A stretch of 64,000 nucleotides of DNA, from positions 1-64,000 of the forward strand of contig QLIY01000225.1 of the NCBI GenBank assembly GCA_003260075.1, written 5' to 3'. This document shows positions 34,428-49,400 of the stretch, piece after piece. The position numbers were made by a program, and so were the translations under genes. This DNA is from Phallusia mammillata (lineage: Eukaryota > Chordata > Ascidiacea > Phlebobranchia > Ascidiidae). Below the pieces are notes generated by a model. The model was not told the DNA's origin. It was given only the letters and a program-made list of their open reading frames with translations, and did not search any database. Numbering within the stretch: the stretch's first letter is position 1; the number at the start of each line of letters is the position of its first letter.

Positions 34428-37400
34428 TCATACAGCGGCGCTTTCCATACGTAGGGGATCAGTTTCCTCCGCTATTGCGTCTGACACGTTGGATGTTCTG
34501 GCTGAATTGCACGGAGTACTTTCACACGTGCTCATGTGGCGCTTTAATGTCCTTATTCCGTCTTCAAGTCTATCCACGTGAATTGTGACGTTGATTCCGA
34601 GACTTTTCAAGTCGCTGCAACGAACAAATATTAATGCTTTTGAACAAAATTTGAACAAACAGTACATGTTAAATAAAAAAAAACACTAACAACAGACGAG
34701 GCATAACAATGAAGCCAACTTACTTGATTGTCAAATTTGAAACTTTTTCAAGGCTGTCGATTCCGCGTTCCCGAAACTGATCGCTGTATCCACTTAAACG
34801 TTGGAAATCAAGCCACTGTTCCACTGTATTGACTTGACCTCTGTCCATTGCACGGCCAAGATTCGGTGTAGCCCTTTAGAGAAATAAATTGTTAGACTTT
34901 TGGAACGTATCTTACAAAAAATAAAATTATGAAATGTGGATTGTTGTATCAGATAGTGCTTTAGTTTCAAAACTCACCTGATTCTGGAATAATCAGGCCT
35001 TTGTGATGTACCTGCTGGTACGTCACTTAGCTCTTCAGGATGTTCAAGCAAGTAGTCGAGATTGCGAACTAAATCTGCAAATGGGGGTCGTTTTGCAGCT
35101 TCTGCTGACCAGCACTCCAACATAAGGTCGTGGAGAATTTTAGGACAACCCTGTGAACAAACATAAGTGTTTAAAACTATGGTTTTGAAAACACGAATTT
35201 TGGATTTGACTATGAAATAGTCCTTACAGTTGGGGCAGGAAGTCTCATTCCCTTATTGATGTTTTCCAGTACTTGTTGGTTGCTCATGTCCCAGTAAGGT
35301 TTTTCCGCGTATGACATCACCTCCCACATGACAATACCGAAACTCCATACGTCCGTGGCTGACGTAAATTCACGGTAATGTATGCACTCTGGTGCCGTCC
35401 AACGGATAGCAATTTTTCCACCCTAAAATTGGATTTGTTGTTTAATACAATAAAACTTGTTACACAAGGTTTTAAGGGGCTAAAACAGTTGGCGTGAAAA
35501 AAAATCGTGTTGACTGCCGTTAGAAAAGTCTATTATGAAGATTTTAGGCCGCGATCAACAACAGCTTATGTTACACTCATTAGTTGCGCCACGTCCTACA
35601 ACTTACGCCATAAAAGCGTCACACTTTTGTTTTGTAATTAAACACCGATCCGATACATCAATGAATCAAAAATTGTTTGCTACAGTTCCATGGTTGCTAA
35701 GGACCACAAAAAGGTACCTGTGTCGTGTACGTGGCATGGGGGTCGTTTTCGAGAGTCCTGGAAAGACCGAAATCGGAGACTTTGCAGACGAGATCTGAGT
35801 TGACGAGAATATTCCTGGCTGCCAAATCACGGTGGACGTATTTAATGCTGGAGAGATATCTCATTCCACTTGCGATGCCTCGAAGCATTGTCAGAAGTTG
35901 AATGATTGACAACTGTCCTTTATTGTCCTGAAAATAAAGCATTTCAAAATTAAACAAAAACTAGAAGGGTGGCTTAGCACATATTGCCCTTGCATATACA
36001 CTATAACCTATTTTAAAACATAAATATATTTCCTATGCTTATTTTGTATTGAGTCCCATATTAGCCATCGTCTTTTATAACTTTAGTCGTTTCTGCAGGC
36101 AAAAACTCATGGGTCCCCACACATGTAAAGTTGAAAATAATGCAATTCAAGAGATAACCATGAGAAAGTCTGGTGTTGTAAGGTAAAACACAGTGACTGG
36201 CACTGGGCTTAAATAATAATACTATGTAGAATACAAACTACAAAATTAGATTCACCCCAGATATTGTTTGAAGTATGTCCTATTTAATGTTTTAAAAAAC
36301 TGACCCATTTTAGGGGGCTAGTAGGGCAACTAATTCGGTTCGACACACAAACTAAAAAATATATAAAAACCACAATGACTCAATCAATAGTACTGCAAAA
36401 TTTCAGCCCAATCCGCCAATGTTTAAAATTTCGACCACTAGATGTGTTTTGAGCAACAACCGTTACTGTTTCTGACGTCATAGGGCTGTTAACAAGCCCC
36501 TAACTGCCATGGCGCAAAAACAACCACCAAGCAACCCACCAACGAGCAACATACAACTTGCCCTTGTAACACTATTGCTCCAAAGAAATCTTTCGTCTAT
36601 GGTGCCCAGTAACATACAAATACGTTTTACACTTTAGGGGCTTGTGGGGTAAATGTAGGACTACAGGGTTAAACACAACAATCGACACCTATAAATGGCA
36701 TACTATACAAGAAATCCAAATTTCAGCCAATTCTAACACTGTTTAAAAACTCACCCATTTTAGGGGGCTAGCGGAGTAAATACTGGGGTTATCAACAAAA
36801 ACAAAGTGGGATGCACATCTACATAACTATATCTACCATCTGTGTAAATTTCAGCCAAACCCATCAAACATTTGATAGAAAAACGAGTCGGACAAACTTT
36901 GGGAAGAAAAAAAAGGAAGAAAAAAAAACAAAAAAAAACAAAAAAACACAAAAACAAACAAAAACAATTCGAGTAAAATCAATATGTGTCCCCTTCAGGG
37001 AAGGTGACCCATAATAAATCATTACTAACAACAAGATAGCTTAGTATGTCGTTACATTATTAGTGACAGAACAAAATGGCCGATTCAGGTCTTGTTACAC
37101 ATGCACAAATTTATTACATAAATGATTACCCATGAATCACTGTCCAAATATGAAACAAAATAAACACGAACACGATTACTTACCTCCAAGTATTTGTCCA
37201 GCGACTTATTCTCCATGTATTCAGTGATGATCATAATTGGAGGAGCTGTAAGAATATATACTTCCACATTAGACTTCGTGTTATTTTTAGCATTAGCCGA
37301 TGCAAGAATAAGAGCTTAACGAACCTTTGGTAACCACGCCTAGAAGCTGAACAATGTTTGGGTCTTTAAACTGGGCCATGGTCGATGCTTCCCGCAAAAA

Positions 37401-40400
37401 GTTGCTCTGATCGCGTTTGGTGTGACCGGGTTTCAGTCGTTTTACCGCCACAACCTGGCCTTGTGGACACCTGTTGCCACGCAACGAACCACGTAGAACT
37501 TCAGCGAATTCACCTGAAATGTGAATCACGCTATACACTTGTTGTTGTAAACTCGATACAGAAAGCCTGATCGACACTTACCGACACCGATGACGTCATC
37601 TGTTACGATGTCCCGGATGTTGAATTCTTTAGCGATTTCAGATATGGCTTTCTGTGGATCCGGGTACTCGACGTAGAGACGTTGGCCTGGCGGTGGGAGA
37701 TCAACTGTGAGAAGAGTCATTTATACAAGACCCATCGAGCCACAAGCTACATTTAAGAACTGGGCGGTTGCTATTGCGAAATCCAGTAAGCACAGGTGCC
37801 TCTCTTAAACACTTGAGACGTCACTAGTTAAACATCAAACAATAAAGGAGGTCGTTACATACCTATCAACGGCTCCCTTGGAAGCATGTCATTTCCCAGC
37901 TTTTTCAATGCGTTCTTGTCCTGCTGCTTTTTCGGCACCCGACTGGTGTTGAGACAGAGAAGCTTTCCCGTGCTTCTATATCGTATCACAATAAAGGCAA
38001 CGAGAACGATGAAAAGAATTGCGCATACAGCCGCGATGATTATGACCATGTTGTTGCTCGATCCAGTAACTGGTTCAGAGGGTGTATTTGTAGATGAGGC
38101 TGTGTGGACGGTGGTCCATGGGCTGTACGGGCCATACCCTGCTGATGTTTTTGCCCTAACTCGCACGTTGTAGTCGACGTTGGACTTCAACGTCAGGGTA
38201 AGTTTATTCTCGGTAGTCTGCGAAAAACAGATGAAGTCAGTATAAATCACAAGCAGGCCTTTTGCTATGTCAGCGACTTGTCGTGGGTTCGAATCCCACC
38301 GCAGGCCTTGCCATATGGTGCCATATGGTGGTGAATGCTTGGTGACCGGCTGATTCGGTATGACGCCTTTAATAGCGTAATGTGATTTACACATGAGTGT
38401 GCCGTGATCGCTGGTCTGCATCGACGCTTTAGGGCTGATCCACGTTATGAATTTATGTTCATCTTAACTGTCAGCGAGTTGTGTTAGAAAATTCAACGTT
38501 AATCTTAGGCACAAAATTCTAAAGTACGGTTCTAAATACTGTATTCGAAAAAAGATACAAGCCAATTTTTGAGTGTAAAACATCACAACTTTTCGACCTG
38601 AGGTGAAAGTAAACCAACAGAGGGGATGCAACTCGGTGCCGCACAACAATAACGTACTATTTTGACAAATTAAAAAAGATTCGTAAAAGTTTTGCTTACT
38701 GTTTGCACAAAAGGTGCATCAGGCTGTTTCAAAGCATGAACATTTAGAATTTGTTTTCTTTGAGAGACAACTTCGTACGCCAAGATGAGGCCATTGGGTC
38801 GGGTTGGTTTTGGCCAGGAGATTGTCACCGACGTTTCGTCTCTAGCGGTCATTTGAATGTTTGGGACTTGCGATGGAGCTGGAAATACGAAGAAAAAGGT
38901 CAAAAACAGATCGCTGATGCATTAACGCGTTTGATCAACATTCAATATTGTGGGAATCAAACTTGACAGGAGACGGATTATGAAATAATCGCGCCGGTGG
39001 TATTTTGCCTCAAGCAGCCCAAACTCGCGGTCACAACCAGGGTGGAACTCAGCGCACGCGTTTGACTAGTTCAATCGGGCGCATGCCGGAATTCGTTCAT
39101 TGCGTCATACGAGGTTTAAACCACGTCCGCGGAATGTTTCTGCGCGAAAAACAAGTCGTCTTCGGTAGGCGCGAGCTCGCTGAGATGTGAGCGCGCTGTC
39201 ATATTGCTATTTATAACAAGTGATTTTGAGATAAATCTCGAACGCTCGTGGTCAACGAATCGAAGCGTAAGAGATTAAGTAGCTTATATACAAACTACAC
39301 CGAATCGCTTTCGACCAATCGTCGATGCTACAAGATTAATTAAATGAAACATGCCTTCACAAAGATCAATACTCAAACTGTTGTAAAATATATTATCCAG
39401 TCTGGCGTTATCCCATAAGCCAATATCATAAAAAATACTTTTTGAGAGCACAGCTGCGATTTAAAGCTAAAAAGGTGCAAGGGGTTAAATTTAATGAGTT
39501 GGAAATCCGCTTCCAGGCGGTTAAAACTAATGTAAAGTTCACTGAAGATCGGATGGTGTCCGGCTTATGGTAAAAGATAAACACTACAAACTTCGATCTG
39601 TGCCCGATAGTGTGGATTAAACTGAACAAAGCATTTTTTTAAAGACACCCAAGTGGCGCCCACAAACAATACTGAAAGACTTGATCGGCTCAAGTTCGAA
39701 CAAAAACCTGTTGAAACACCTGGTTTTGCGCCTTAAACATGTCGTAAATATCGCAATAAACGCCTACGTCGGGTCTGGAACGAGGCGCGGCGTAGAATGC
39801 ATAAACTAAACATCATCACATTGGTGAATTTTTGGTCGGTCGACTTGATCTACGAGGAATGTTATCGCCAGACCACGGAAGCTAATAAACTTGCCAAGGG
39901 CGGGAGAGGAAATCCACTATAGGTACGAAGGTCGACAATACACGTTGAAAGAGATCTGTGAATTTGAGAATTCAAAGTGTTTACCTTCTTCACTGGTATT
40001 GACTTCTACTTTGGATTCTCTGAGATTCGCCGGGCCTTGAAGGGCGTCGGAAGCTCCGTTGTGTGAAACAACTGTAAACTGGTATTTTTTATGTGGTGTG
40101 AGGCCAACCATGATCGCACGTTCTGTGTACAGTTTTCCATTTCTCTTTGGGGCGACGACAACCACAGACGAAGAACAAGGTTGAAATTTCTTCACATCAA
40201 CATCGCTCTGCTCGCACTCCACACTAAAGTAAGACACAAGGTTTAGTCCGTGCACTAGACACATAAGCTTTAACTAACGTCCATATTTTACCTGTAGTAC
40301 AAGTCATCGCGGGAGCCGTTATCTTGCGGCTCTTCCCACGTTAGTCGGACGCTGGTTGAATTATGAGAGCTCGCGCCGAGAGTAAGAGGTGCAGTTGGCG

Positions 40401-43400
40401 GCCCTAAAAACACAAAACATAAACGTTTAAGTACAAACCGGCCCATTCCGGCTTTCCTGTTTCATTAAACGTCGCGATACAAGACAAGCAAACTCGCAGT
40501 AACAAAGGCTCTTGGAAATAGGGGTTTTAGATTAGGCGCCGGTCTAAAACAATTTCAATCGTTTCGAGACGAGCTGGCCTTTCACGAAACCCCACAGATG
40601 TCCGTTAACACAACAAGGTGCCAGTTAGCTTTCAACACCTACAGGTTCCAGTTGTGGCATCGATTCGGGTGACTGCATGTCAAACGAAGCATTATGGATA
40701 CAGTTTCATGTGAATATATCTCAGCCTTGCACAAGTCGTTTCTCAAAAGATTGTGTAGATGAGATTTAAGGGTGTTTTCAAATTGTGATCGGTTGTTACC
40801 AAGTTAAACTTTCTCCTCGATGATTCTATTACAACCGCTAAATCGCGATTACGGTACAGTGTACGACCCGCGACATATAAGCATGGCATTTGGGTGATGA
40901 GGCGATGCCAACGAGTAACACGAATTGGCAGTCTGTGGTATTACGATAGTTTCGAAAAATGATTAGTCATTCAGTCAAAATAGTTGCGAACCCGATTATA
41001 AGAGTCTCTTAATTGATTAAAACAAGTTGTTTTGTTGTATCACAGCAAAACTTGAAATTCCTGTTTGAAACCATCGCTTCGAGTTGGAGTCATCGCATAT
41101 TATGCGTGTTTCAGATATCTTATCTGCCCCTCAAAAGCGCAACCCAGGCAGCACATTGCGATCGAATTTCGCCATCAGCTGCCCGAAACGCACCAGTCCT
41201 GTCCAAGTGACATGCATGCTGACAGAGCATGTCTTTAAGAGCCGGCACCGATCACCGGAATGATAAACGAGCCGTAAGCGCAACTTGTCGCGAAGGCTGA
41301 TCGAAGCCCTGCTGCGACTGATAAGAAACAGGCATAATTTGTTTTCAGCCCACAGGGGTGTCTGACGAATGATAAACACGCCGCTTTGCTTTATGTCAGT
41401 ATTAACAGCACAATGCCTGAAAGCCCCCCAAAAAGAATGTTAACACCACAGTTTTGGCTAGATACATACCGCTTTCGCGCAGTACGGTAACCATGCGTAT
41501 CGCGGCTATGTCGGCAAATAAGCATCGCCTATTCAACTTCACAAGCAACTACATTTGCGAAAAGTCAAGCAGAACCTAGGCAGCGAAAAATGTCGTTTGG
41601 GTTCAACGGCTGTTGACAGGTAAGTTATGGCGAAGGTTTGGCGGTGAAACAGTTGCACACTCCCGCCGCCTCAGATCATGTTACCGGTTTTAGCAGCGGG
41701 AAATGAGCAACAAAACTGACTTTGGTTTGTCTTGCTACTTGTCCTGTCGTTGCGTCATTCCTTGGCACCTACTACATCTTAATCGAAACCAAAATGGCGG
41801 ATTCAATCAGGTGCAGTTTCGCAATATGGCTGCTCTAACATCCGGAAAATGGTCAAATATTAACCCGACAGCGCAGGTTATCGCAAGTTCATTGTTTGAG
41901 TGCACTTTCCACTGCGTACACTTTCATACTTCTTTTCTCGTTAATATGTTACAAGCAGTTTGTGTGTGTCACCGAGGGCAGGGGCCAGGACTAACGGGTG
42001 TACCGCACGTTGTGATTGGACATTGTAAAAAGATAAAAAAGTACATGTTTATTTCTGCTGAGTCTACGCCTTTCGCCAAAGTTCCACGAAAAGGTGCCAG
42101 CGTGACAGAATGGGATTAAACACGAATCAAAATAGCGAAAGAGTTGTTTATGATTTTTGTGGAACGCTGTCGTCTTTAAGAGGGACGTGACTACATTACT
42201 GCGAGTTTTGCACAACTTGCATGGTAGTTGTCTTTTACCTTTTCGACCTGTTCATGCGGTCAGGCGTGGCCGCTGATAAAGAACAAGCGCAAAACATTAC
42301 CATGTATCCTGTTGCGGGAAAACATAGATAATAGAGTGTTGCACAAGACTTTGCCTTATCATTACGCAAAAGCCCACTTCGCCAAGACAGAAGCCAAACA
42401 CGCTTCAGACCATTCAGCAGGGCACGAAGTCTATGTAATCACCGCATGGACTTGAATGTAATCACTTGACAACGCGATACGGCGACCTCTTAGGTTAGAC
42501 AGGGCTGCTCTACTTCTGGCAACGCCCACAGAAGTTTCCCAGCATTACAGAGCACGTGTTTAAACCTGTACGTTTTCTTAGTTGATGGGATGTCTCAAAT
42601 GCGTAATTGCACGGTGTTGGTGTAACAATTCGCCGGGAAAAAGACCTTTGTGCGGCATTTGTCGGGAATTATTTGTGCTTTATACGCTTTTTGAATCGAA
42701 ATTACAATGTTGTCGCACGCGATATACCGCCCAGTATCGTCACAATACAAGCGGATTATCGATGTCACGCAGAGGTATATTGCGACATCATGTGATCAGT
42801 GACGCGTTACAAGCGCCGGAATTCTTCTAAACGATATTGGTAAGGTAAACGTATCGGTCCACTGCGTTTTGGCTCTTAACGCGCGCCATTATTAAATGAA
42901 GTCAAAAATGTACCACACTATCGGTATGACGTGAAAAGGAAGTTTCTTTAAAAATATGTTATAGCAGCAAAAGTCTCTTGCGTTTAATTCCAACCTGGAG
43001 GTAAGTTTTGTGAAGCACAGTATACATTATTATTTTAAATTCTTACTTGTGCAAGCCATGCTGATTGGTTCGTGTTCAGCCCTGGCATATCCAGACCAAC
43101 ATGGACAGTCGTTGTGCTTTATGGTCCGCTTCTCAACTTCCTGGGCAGAAAGCCTTGGAAGGTTTAGGGCCGGAAGGCCACTGTTGGCCGGACACTGCGT
43201 GCACTTGTGCTTTCCAGCTCCAAGTTTGTACGTTCCAGCCGAACATTCTGAAAAACAAAACAGTTCAGGAAAAACCCGTTTAACAGGTGGAGCTCCGGCA
43301 CACAAGAAGTGACTCATTTTACCAAACGATGGCACGCAGGATTTGTCAACCTTATCCTGTTTGCCGACGACAAGATTAGACGAATCTGACGCAATTGTTT

Positions 43401-46400
43401 AGACGTTACCTTAAACATTGAACCAGTTACGCCTAATACACAAATTCAACTGCTTTGGAATTTCACCGAGATTGCCACACAAACAAGAGAGTTTCTACTC
43501 TGTGAAATTTTCACGGGTAATTTGACTGCTTCGGAATGACGTATACACAAATACCAACTGTTTGCCATGCGTTTAAAATAGAGGTCAGACAACATTAGCG
43601 GTGCAATGTTTGTCGTCAAAATCGGCTGCGTGATTCTGATAAAAATGGGTTCGGTGCTTTAACCTACTTACAATATAGCACATCGCGCTATATCATCACT
43701 GACGCCGCAAAAGTAAAATCACGAAGAAGAGGAACAAGGTATAGCTGTGGCAATAGGTGGAACGCTTGTTAAATATTTAAAAGTGATTGGAACTGTAGAT
43801 AACTATTCTATCGGACAAAAACCTTTGTGTGTGGTTTCTAACAAAAGCGATGTTTAAAATAGTACAGTTGCCCAATGCAACCAGCACTTTGTGTGTTCTC
43901 CTGAGTTCGCAAACAGCGCAAGGTTGTATTGACCTGTTGCATGTTGGGTCACGGGGCACGCCCAGACATGTCCGACGCTTGATATTTATGAATGGAAAAG
44001 TTTGGAGAACTTACGATTGACAACAACGACGTAGGGCCTTCGTATCAGTTAATGGGAATACAGCAATGAAAATGGAAACCTGGTGCTTGTTTGTCCTTTG
44101 TTAGTCGCGCGCCCTGTTTTTGTTGTTGTTGTGGCGCTAACTAATCCAGGAAGCGTGTTTTTGCAACGCCACAACTGGAATCGGATGATTTACATCCTTA
44201 TCTTGTCGTGTTGTGTGAAATGCCAAGAAACCGTGGCCTAGCATAACCGCGTAAAGCGCACGCAAAACGGTGACGTCAGGGATTAGCGAGATCGCACAAA
44301 ATGTCGTCAATTGCTTTATTGGGCGCACAATACAATTTAAAAGAGCCCTTTGTTGGTCCAGAGCTACGTCGGGCCCACCACGCCCTACAAAGCAAAGCAC
44401 AAAGAGAAGGACCGGAAGTTCTCGTGCGAAAATTCCAGGTTCCTGTAAATTTCGGTTCTGCGTTTTCACGTGCCAACTATTGTGTTTTATAGCTCAGCAT
44501 TTCGGGACGAAATAACTTGTTGAATGACGTTGTCGGGGTAACATATCGTAGGTTGGGATATATATGGCTGGTCTACGTGATGGAATGCCAAGAGATCGTA
44601 AACTTGACGACCGATGTTCGAAAAAGTCAATTTGCATTGTGAACAATGATGCGAAATTCGATACAAAACAATAAGGGAGTTTGATTTTTTTACAACTTGT
44701 TGTTGAGGGCAACATTTTTGTTTGTTAAACACGAAAAACGGAATGCGGGTTTTTGTGTTGGGCAACCTACAGCCAAATTATCTTCATTGGTCCACTGCCA
44801 TTGAGGTCATTGCGCTTGACCTCAGCCTAGCCTTGTGAAACTTTTTAATGGACACCGCCAAGTGTTCTGCTTAAATGAAGTATCTACAACATGCCATGCC
44901 GCACCATTTTTTGCTCTTGCACCGAACGCCAATTACGTGCTATCCGAAAGCAAGAAAAGTTTGCGAACCATTTTTGGCACCAAGCGAGTCTCAATGATGC
45001 TTCAATTAGGGACGAAAGCCAAGTGCAGTGTTTGCCCAGTCTTGCATTGGCGTCATGTGCAGGCACCAACGCTTCGCCGGTATGTGAACACGATGATAAA
45101 TTTTCTCGCCGAGGGATTATTTTGTATAATTTTGCAGCTAAAACCGTGAACCGAAAACACGATCTAGGCGCATATACGAGAGTAGGGACAAACCCGAGCT
45201 TTCAAATCATGGCAGAAGAATTTCGATTGGCTTTGATAGACTTTCATCGCGACTCTCCGTAATATAAATGCGCTTCAAGTCGCCGTAGCCAATACTCGAC
45301 AGTGCTTGATACCTTCATCGCGCGCCAGGTCCAATTACCGGCGACTGTACAGTGGCCAAGTGTGCGTGGATAAGAGGCTGACCAGTCAGCGTAAACCCAT
45401 CGAGAGGGCTTTAATGCCTTTGAGTCATTCACAGTTTTGACGCAAAGATACGAAATCATTTGCAACTTGAGCCCTCAGAGAGAAAGCCAAGTGTTTCCAT
45501 ACTGAACACCTTCATACGACAACAAACGCGGACCTCTAGAGGGGCGGAAGAAACGACTTAATAATTGGTTGTGTGGAGATCAAAGAAAGTTTTCCAGGAG
45601 CGCCCGGTCGGTATTTAGGTTCCCCAGTGGCATTTTGCGTTAAATCATAAGCAAATATTGACTGCGGGGCGCCCGGTGCGCGAAGACCAAGATTTTATCC
45701 ATATTTTTTTGCGTGGCGTCACTGAATGGTCGCGGCGTAGACTTATAGTCGCCGGCGTGCAATCCCATTCCGTCATACCCTACGTCACCTATGCCAGACG
45801 AAACGCGGGTCAGTCATCACAAGGAATATTACGATTGTTTGGTTTTTTCGTGATGGCAGGTTCTATCGCGTCAACATGATCTCCAACAGTTCTATTAAGG
45901 TGAATAAAAAATGTCGATCGGGAATAAGACTCTATTTTTGGATCGTAGCAAGGTTCAACTCCTCCTTGTCAAACAGAAGATGCCGACAAGAATTCAGCAG
46001 AATAAAGGACGTCGTACAATAGAGCCACGTGTGAGGGGTACTTGAGCTGGCAAACGAGTTGGAGATAATATTCTGGTATGCGAGTTCGCGACACTAACAC
46101 TTTGTCAACGAGAGAAACTGTCACAAAAGGACTGCGGGCTACTGTTCCATTCAGCAACTGTCCACTGTTGTATTGAATGGAATACTAACGAGCGCATTTA
46201 ACCAATATTTTTACAAGGTGACCTGCCAAAGTCTCGACAAGTATGGAACTGCTGAATAGGAGTGGAATGCGGATTTGTGTACCGAGCAACCGGTTGTCGT
46301 AATGCAGTTGCGTTCCTGAGTGATTGTTAAATTAACGGCAGGTTTTAGGAGACAGGATTTACGGCCTAACATGTCATCTGGCGAGCATGACCTAATGATG

Positions 46401-49400
46401 CCTATGTAGAATTTACATTTTCCAAATATAATTATTACAATAGTCGTAAATCTAACACCAAATTGTTCAGTTCTGTTTGGAGCTGACATGATTTACGTAA
46501 CACCCGTAAACGATTTGAAGTGTTTTTCACGACACCAGAGTTAAAAACAAAGGAGATTAGCGTGAGACAAAGGGACTGGGTAGTCCACTTCCGAAACACG
46601 GCCTATTCGACAAAGGTGTATCCTTTGATAATCGCCTTTGGGTGGAGAAAATAATCTCATCACCCATATTTAATTGGGATCATCTTTCCCGCTACCAATT
46701 GTCGCAAGTTCACCACATGCACATGACCCAGCACCGAGTCATTAAGTTCAGGACAATCACCACATTTGTTTAATATCATGCGTTTTATCGGATTTAAAGG
46801 TTTCCGTCGATTTTAAAGTGATTTGTGGTAACCACCCAAAACCGCAATTTTGCTAAATGATTTCATTTTACACACTTACCAATACATTCTGTCAAATCGT
46901 CGCTTTCCTCATAACCCTCGCCACAACTACACTCTCCAGTTGGAATTTTCCAGTTCCCATTGCTACTACATCTGTATAGTGGCTTGTCACCTACAAGATA
47001 ATTATGATAAACAAACATTAACAACGAGAACAATAAAAAAGTCGATATTATTTGAATTGTTTTTTGCTTTTTTAGGATACAATTTGTAGAAACTCTTACT
47101 GTCAATTAAACCCAAACTGTTAATCATGTTAAAGACAACAGTGAATTAAACTGATGCGATTTGAAGGCCAATACGTTACTCAAAAAAATGCAAACAGAAC
47201 AACGTACCTTGGTATATTGCATTTGCGACGCAAGTACCGGGTGCAGTAACTAATGAGGCAGGCCCATCGCCTGAAACCGTTCTTGGAAACACAGCCAGGT
47301 TCTTGTAAACCATATTGCAGTAGTAATAGTACAAACGGACCGATAGGATGGACATGCAAGCGCCTTGATCTTGGATAGCAATGTAGAGTCCTTTCCTGCA
47401 AAAAGCGACACAGTTTGAACACTTTCTTAAAATTCAAATGTAGTTGGTTTGAAACATACCTTTTAAGTGAACCAACGCTGAAAGTCTTTCTGTTAATTTC
47501 CTGTGATCCGGCATTAGCTGCAACGGTGTCTATTTTTTTGTATGGGTTCTCCCGCCATGGTGGGAACGTGCTTGACGCAACATCGGCTTTCGCTTGGTAG
47601 TAAAACAAGTTGAAAGTCTCCTTACATTTTGCGTCCTTTTTATCCGACGAACATTGGTCAATTGAGTATTCCAAGTCAATGTAAATGCGTTCCCCTTCCC
47701 TGTTGATATGTAAACAACATGCATGCTGACATGTGTTCTTGCCGGTAGTCAAACAAACGTGACCGAAAATGTAAAAATATATCCAATGAAATCAAGAGGT
47801 GGATGACCCTTGCATCCGGAAGCAAGCGAAAAGGTGATTTCGTATATTAGGGTCAATAACTTATGGAATGATGTTTTTAATTACCAAAACACATGTAAAG
47901 GTGATCAGGCACAAAGAATTCAGTTTCAAAATTCCTAAAACAGTCTGGTATTGTTTTTTGTGTGTGTTGGACTTATATCAATTTAAAATACATACTTTGC
48001 TGAAATGTAAGGAGATCTTATCCAGTTGTCTTTTGGGTATATGTCGTCCTCTTCCGGACAGGCCTGGTACGATCTCACTGTTCCGTGGCCATAAAGGCTG
48101 CTTACTTCTTCCCACTGCAACAATAGACGGAGTTAAAGACCTGATGTTGATTTTATCCGGTATTGCCCAGCGTTCAAAAAAGGGTGTTCATTCTGATCTG
48201 CCAATCGTATAATGCCAGAGCTTTCCTAACCAACCTTCCAAAAGGATAAGGCCATTCCTGACCCGGCCCCTATTGTAAGAATGACAACCGCCGCCTTGTG
48301 TCAATATTTAGTCGATTGGAATCGTTTCAGGGCCCTGTTTTCGCTTTGACGCAATAGCTTTGATATGTGTGTATTATGTGTTGCGCTCGTGCGACAGGAT
48401 ATTACATTTTGTCTTCAGCCGACCCGAATCAAGTATGTTTGTCGTTTGTGTTCTAGCGGTACTTAACGCGCGAGAAAATCTGATTACGCCTTTAATGTTT
48501 GCAAATCGTTCCGTTTACGAGCCGTTGCCACAGTAACACCACTTGTGTTTGAGTGACGAAAATACACATGTAGGTGAGAGGAATTCCGACAGGTATTTGT
48601 CCTAAACGCAGTAAACAGTAAAAAAGCACTGAATGGTATATTTTACATTTGAAAATGATTTATGTCCAAAGATATCACACACAATAATAATATAGATTAG
48701 GGTTATGTATGTGATGAGTAACTTTTCAAACAGTGTAACATACGTGTTGACAGGGGTGTATTTCAACAACACGATGAATAAGCTGTATGTTGTCAGGGAA
48801 AGAAAAAAACATGTAATTGACACTTCACCATTTCTTCGTAGTGGTTCAAGCCCGCATAGAAGTATAAAGCGTCGAATGAAAAAATGCGGGTTAATTATTG
48901 ACCAGCAAAGAGTCACGAGCACATTATGTCGTGTTTCTCCGATCTTTTTGGTCTATGTGGGATTACGCAATTTGGAGTGCATTTTTCTCGCATGTCCGAA
49001 CGAATTGAAGCGAGAGAAACTAGCAATTATCGCTTGGTAAAGGCAGAACAAAGCGTTGAGTGCGGGTGGCAACAGATTCCAAGCTTGCCGTGTCTACGTT
49101 CAACACTAATGCCCAAGCAATGATTCATGGCAAGGTCACTGTTACTTCATGCTCTTACGATGTTGTTTTCACCAAATCCACTCATCCGTGTTGGATGATT
49201 TCACCGTTTTCGCGTTATTATCACCTTATTCTTTGTGTATCGTTCGTTTTCTTGTATGTAAAGTTTTACCGACCTTTCGATCCTTTACAAGCGGGGAAAA
49301 TAAACCAGGAATGTATGTGGGCAAGTCAGTTACACTTTAACAAAGGTTTACAGCCGGGGTATTTTCATTGCGGAAGCAAAATAGCAAAAGCTAACACGGA

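Noticed and set aside
38221-38310. Functional tRNA gene
   Set aside because: Only the T-arm is present; no acceptor, D or anticodon stems can be drawn.
44137-46489. Possible genes in the large Eph1 intron
   Set aside because: Several 60-120 codon frames overlap on both strands, but none has a domain, signal peptide, biased composition or consistent splice sites.
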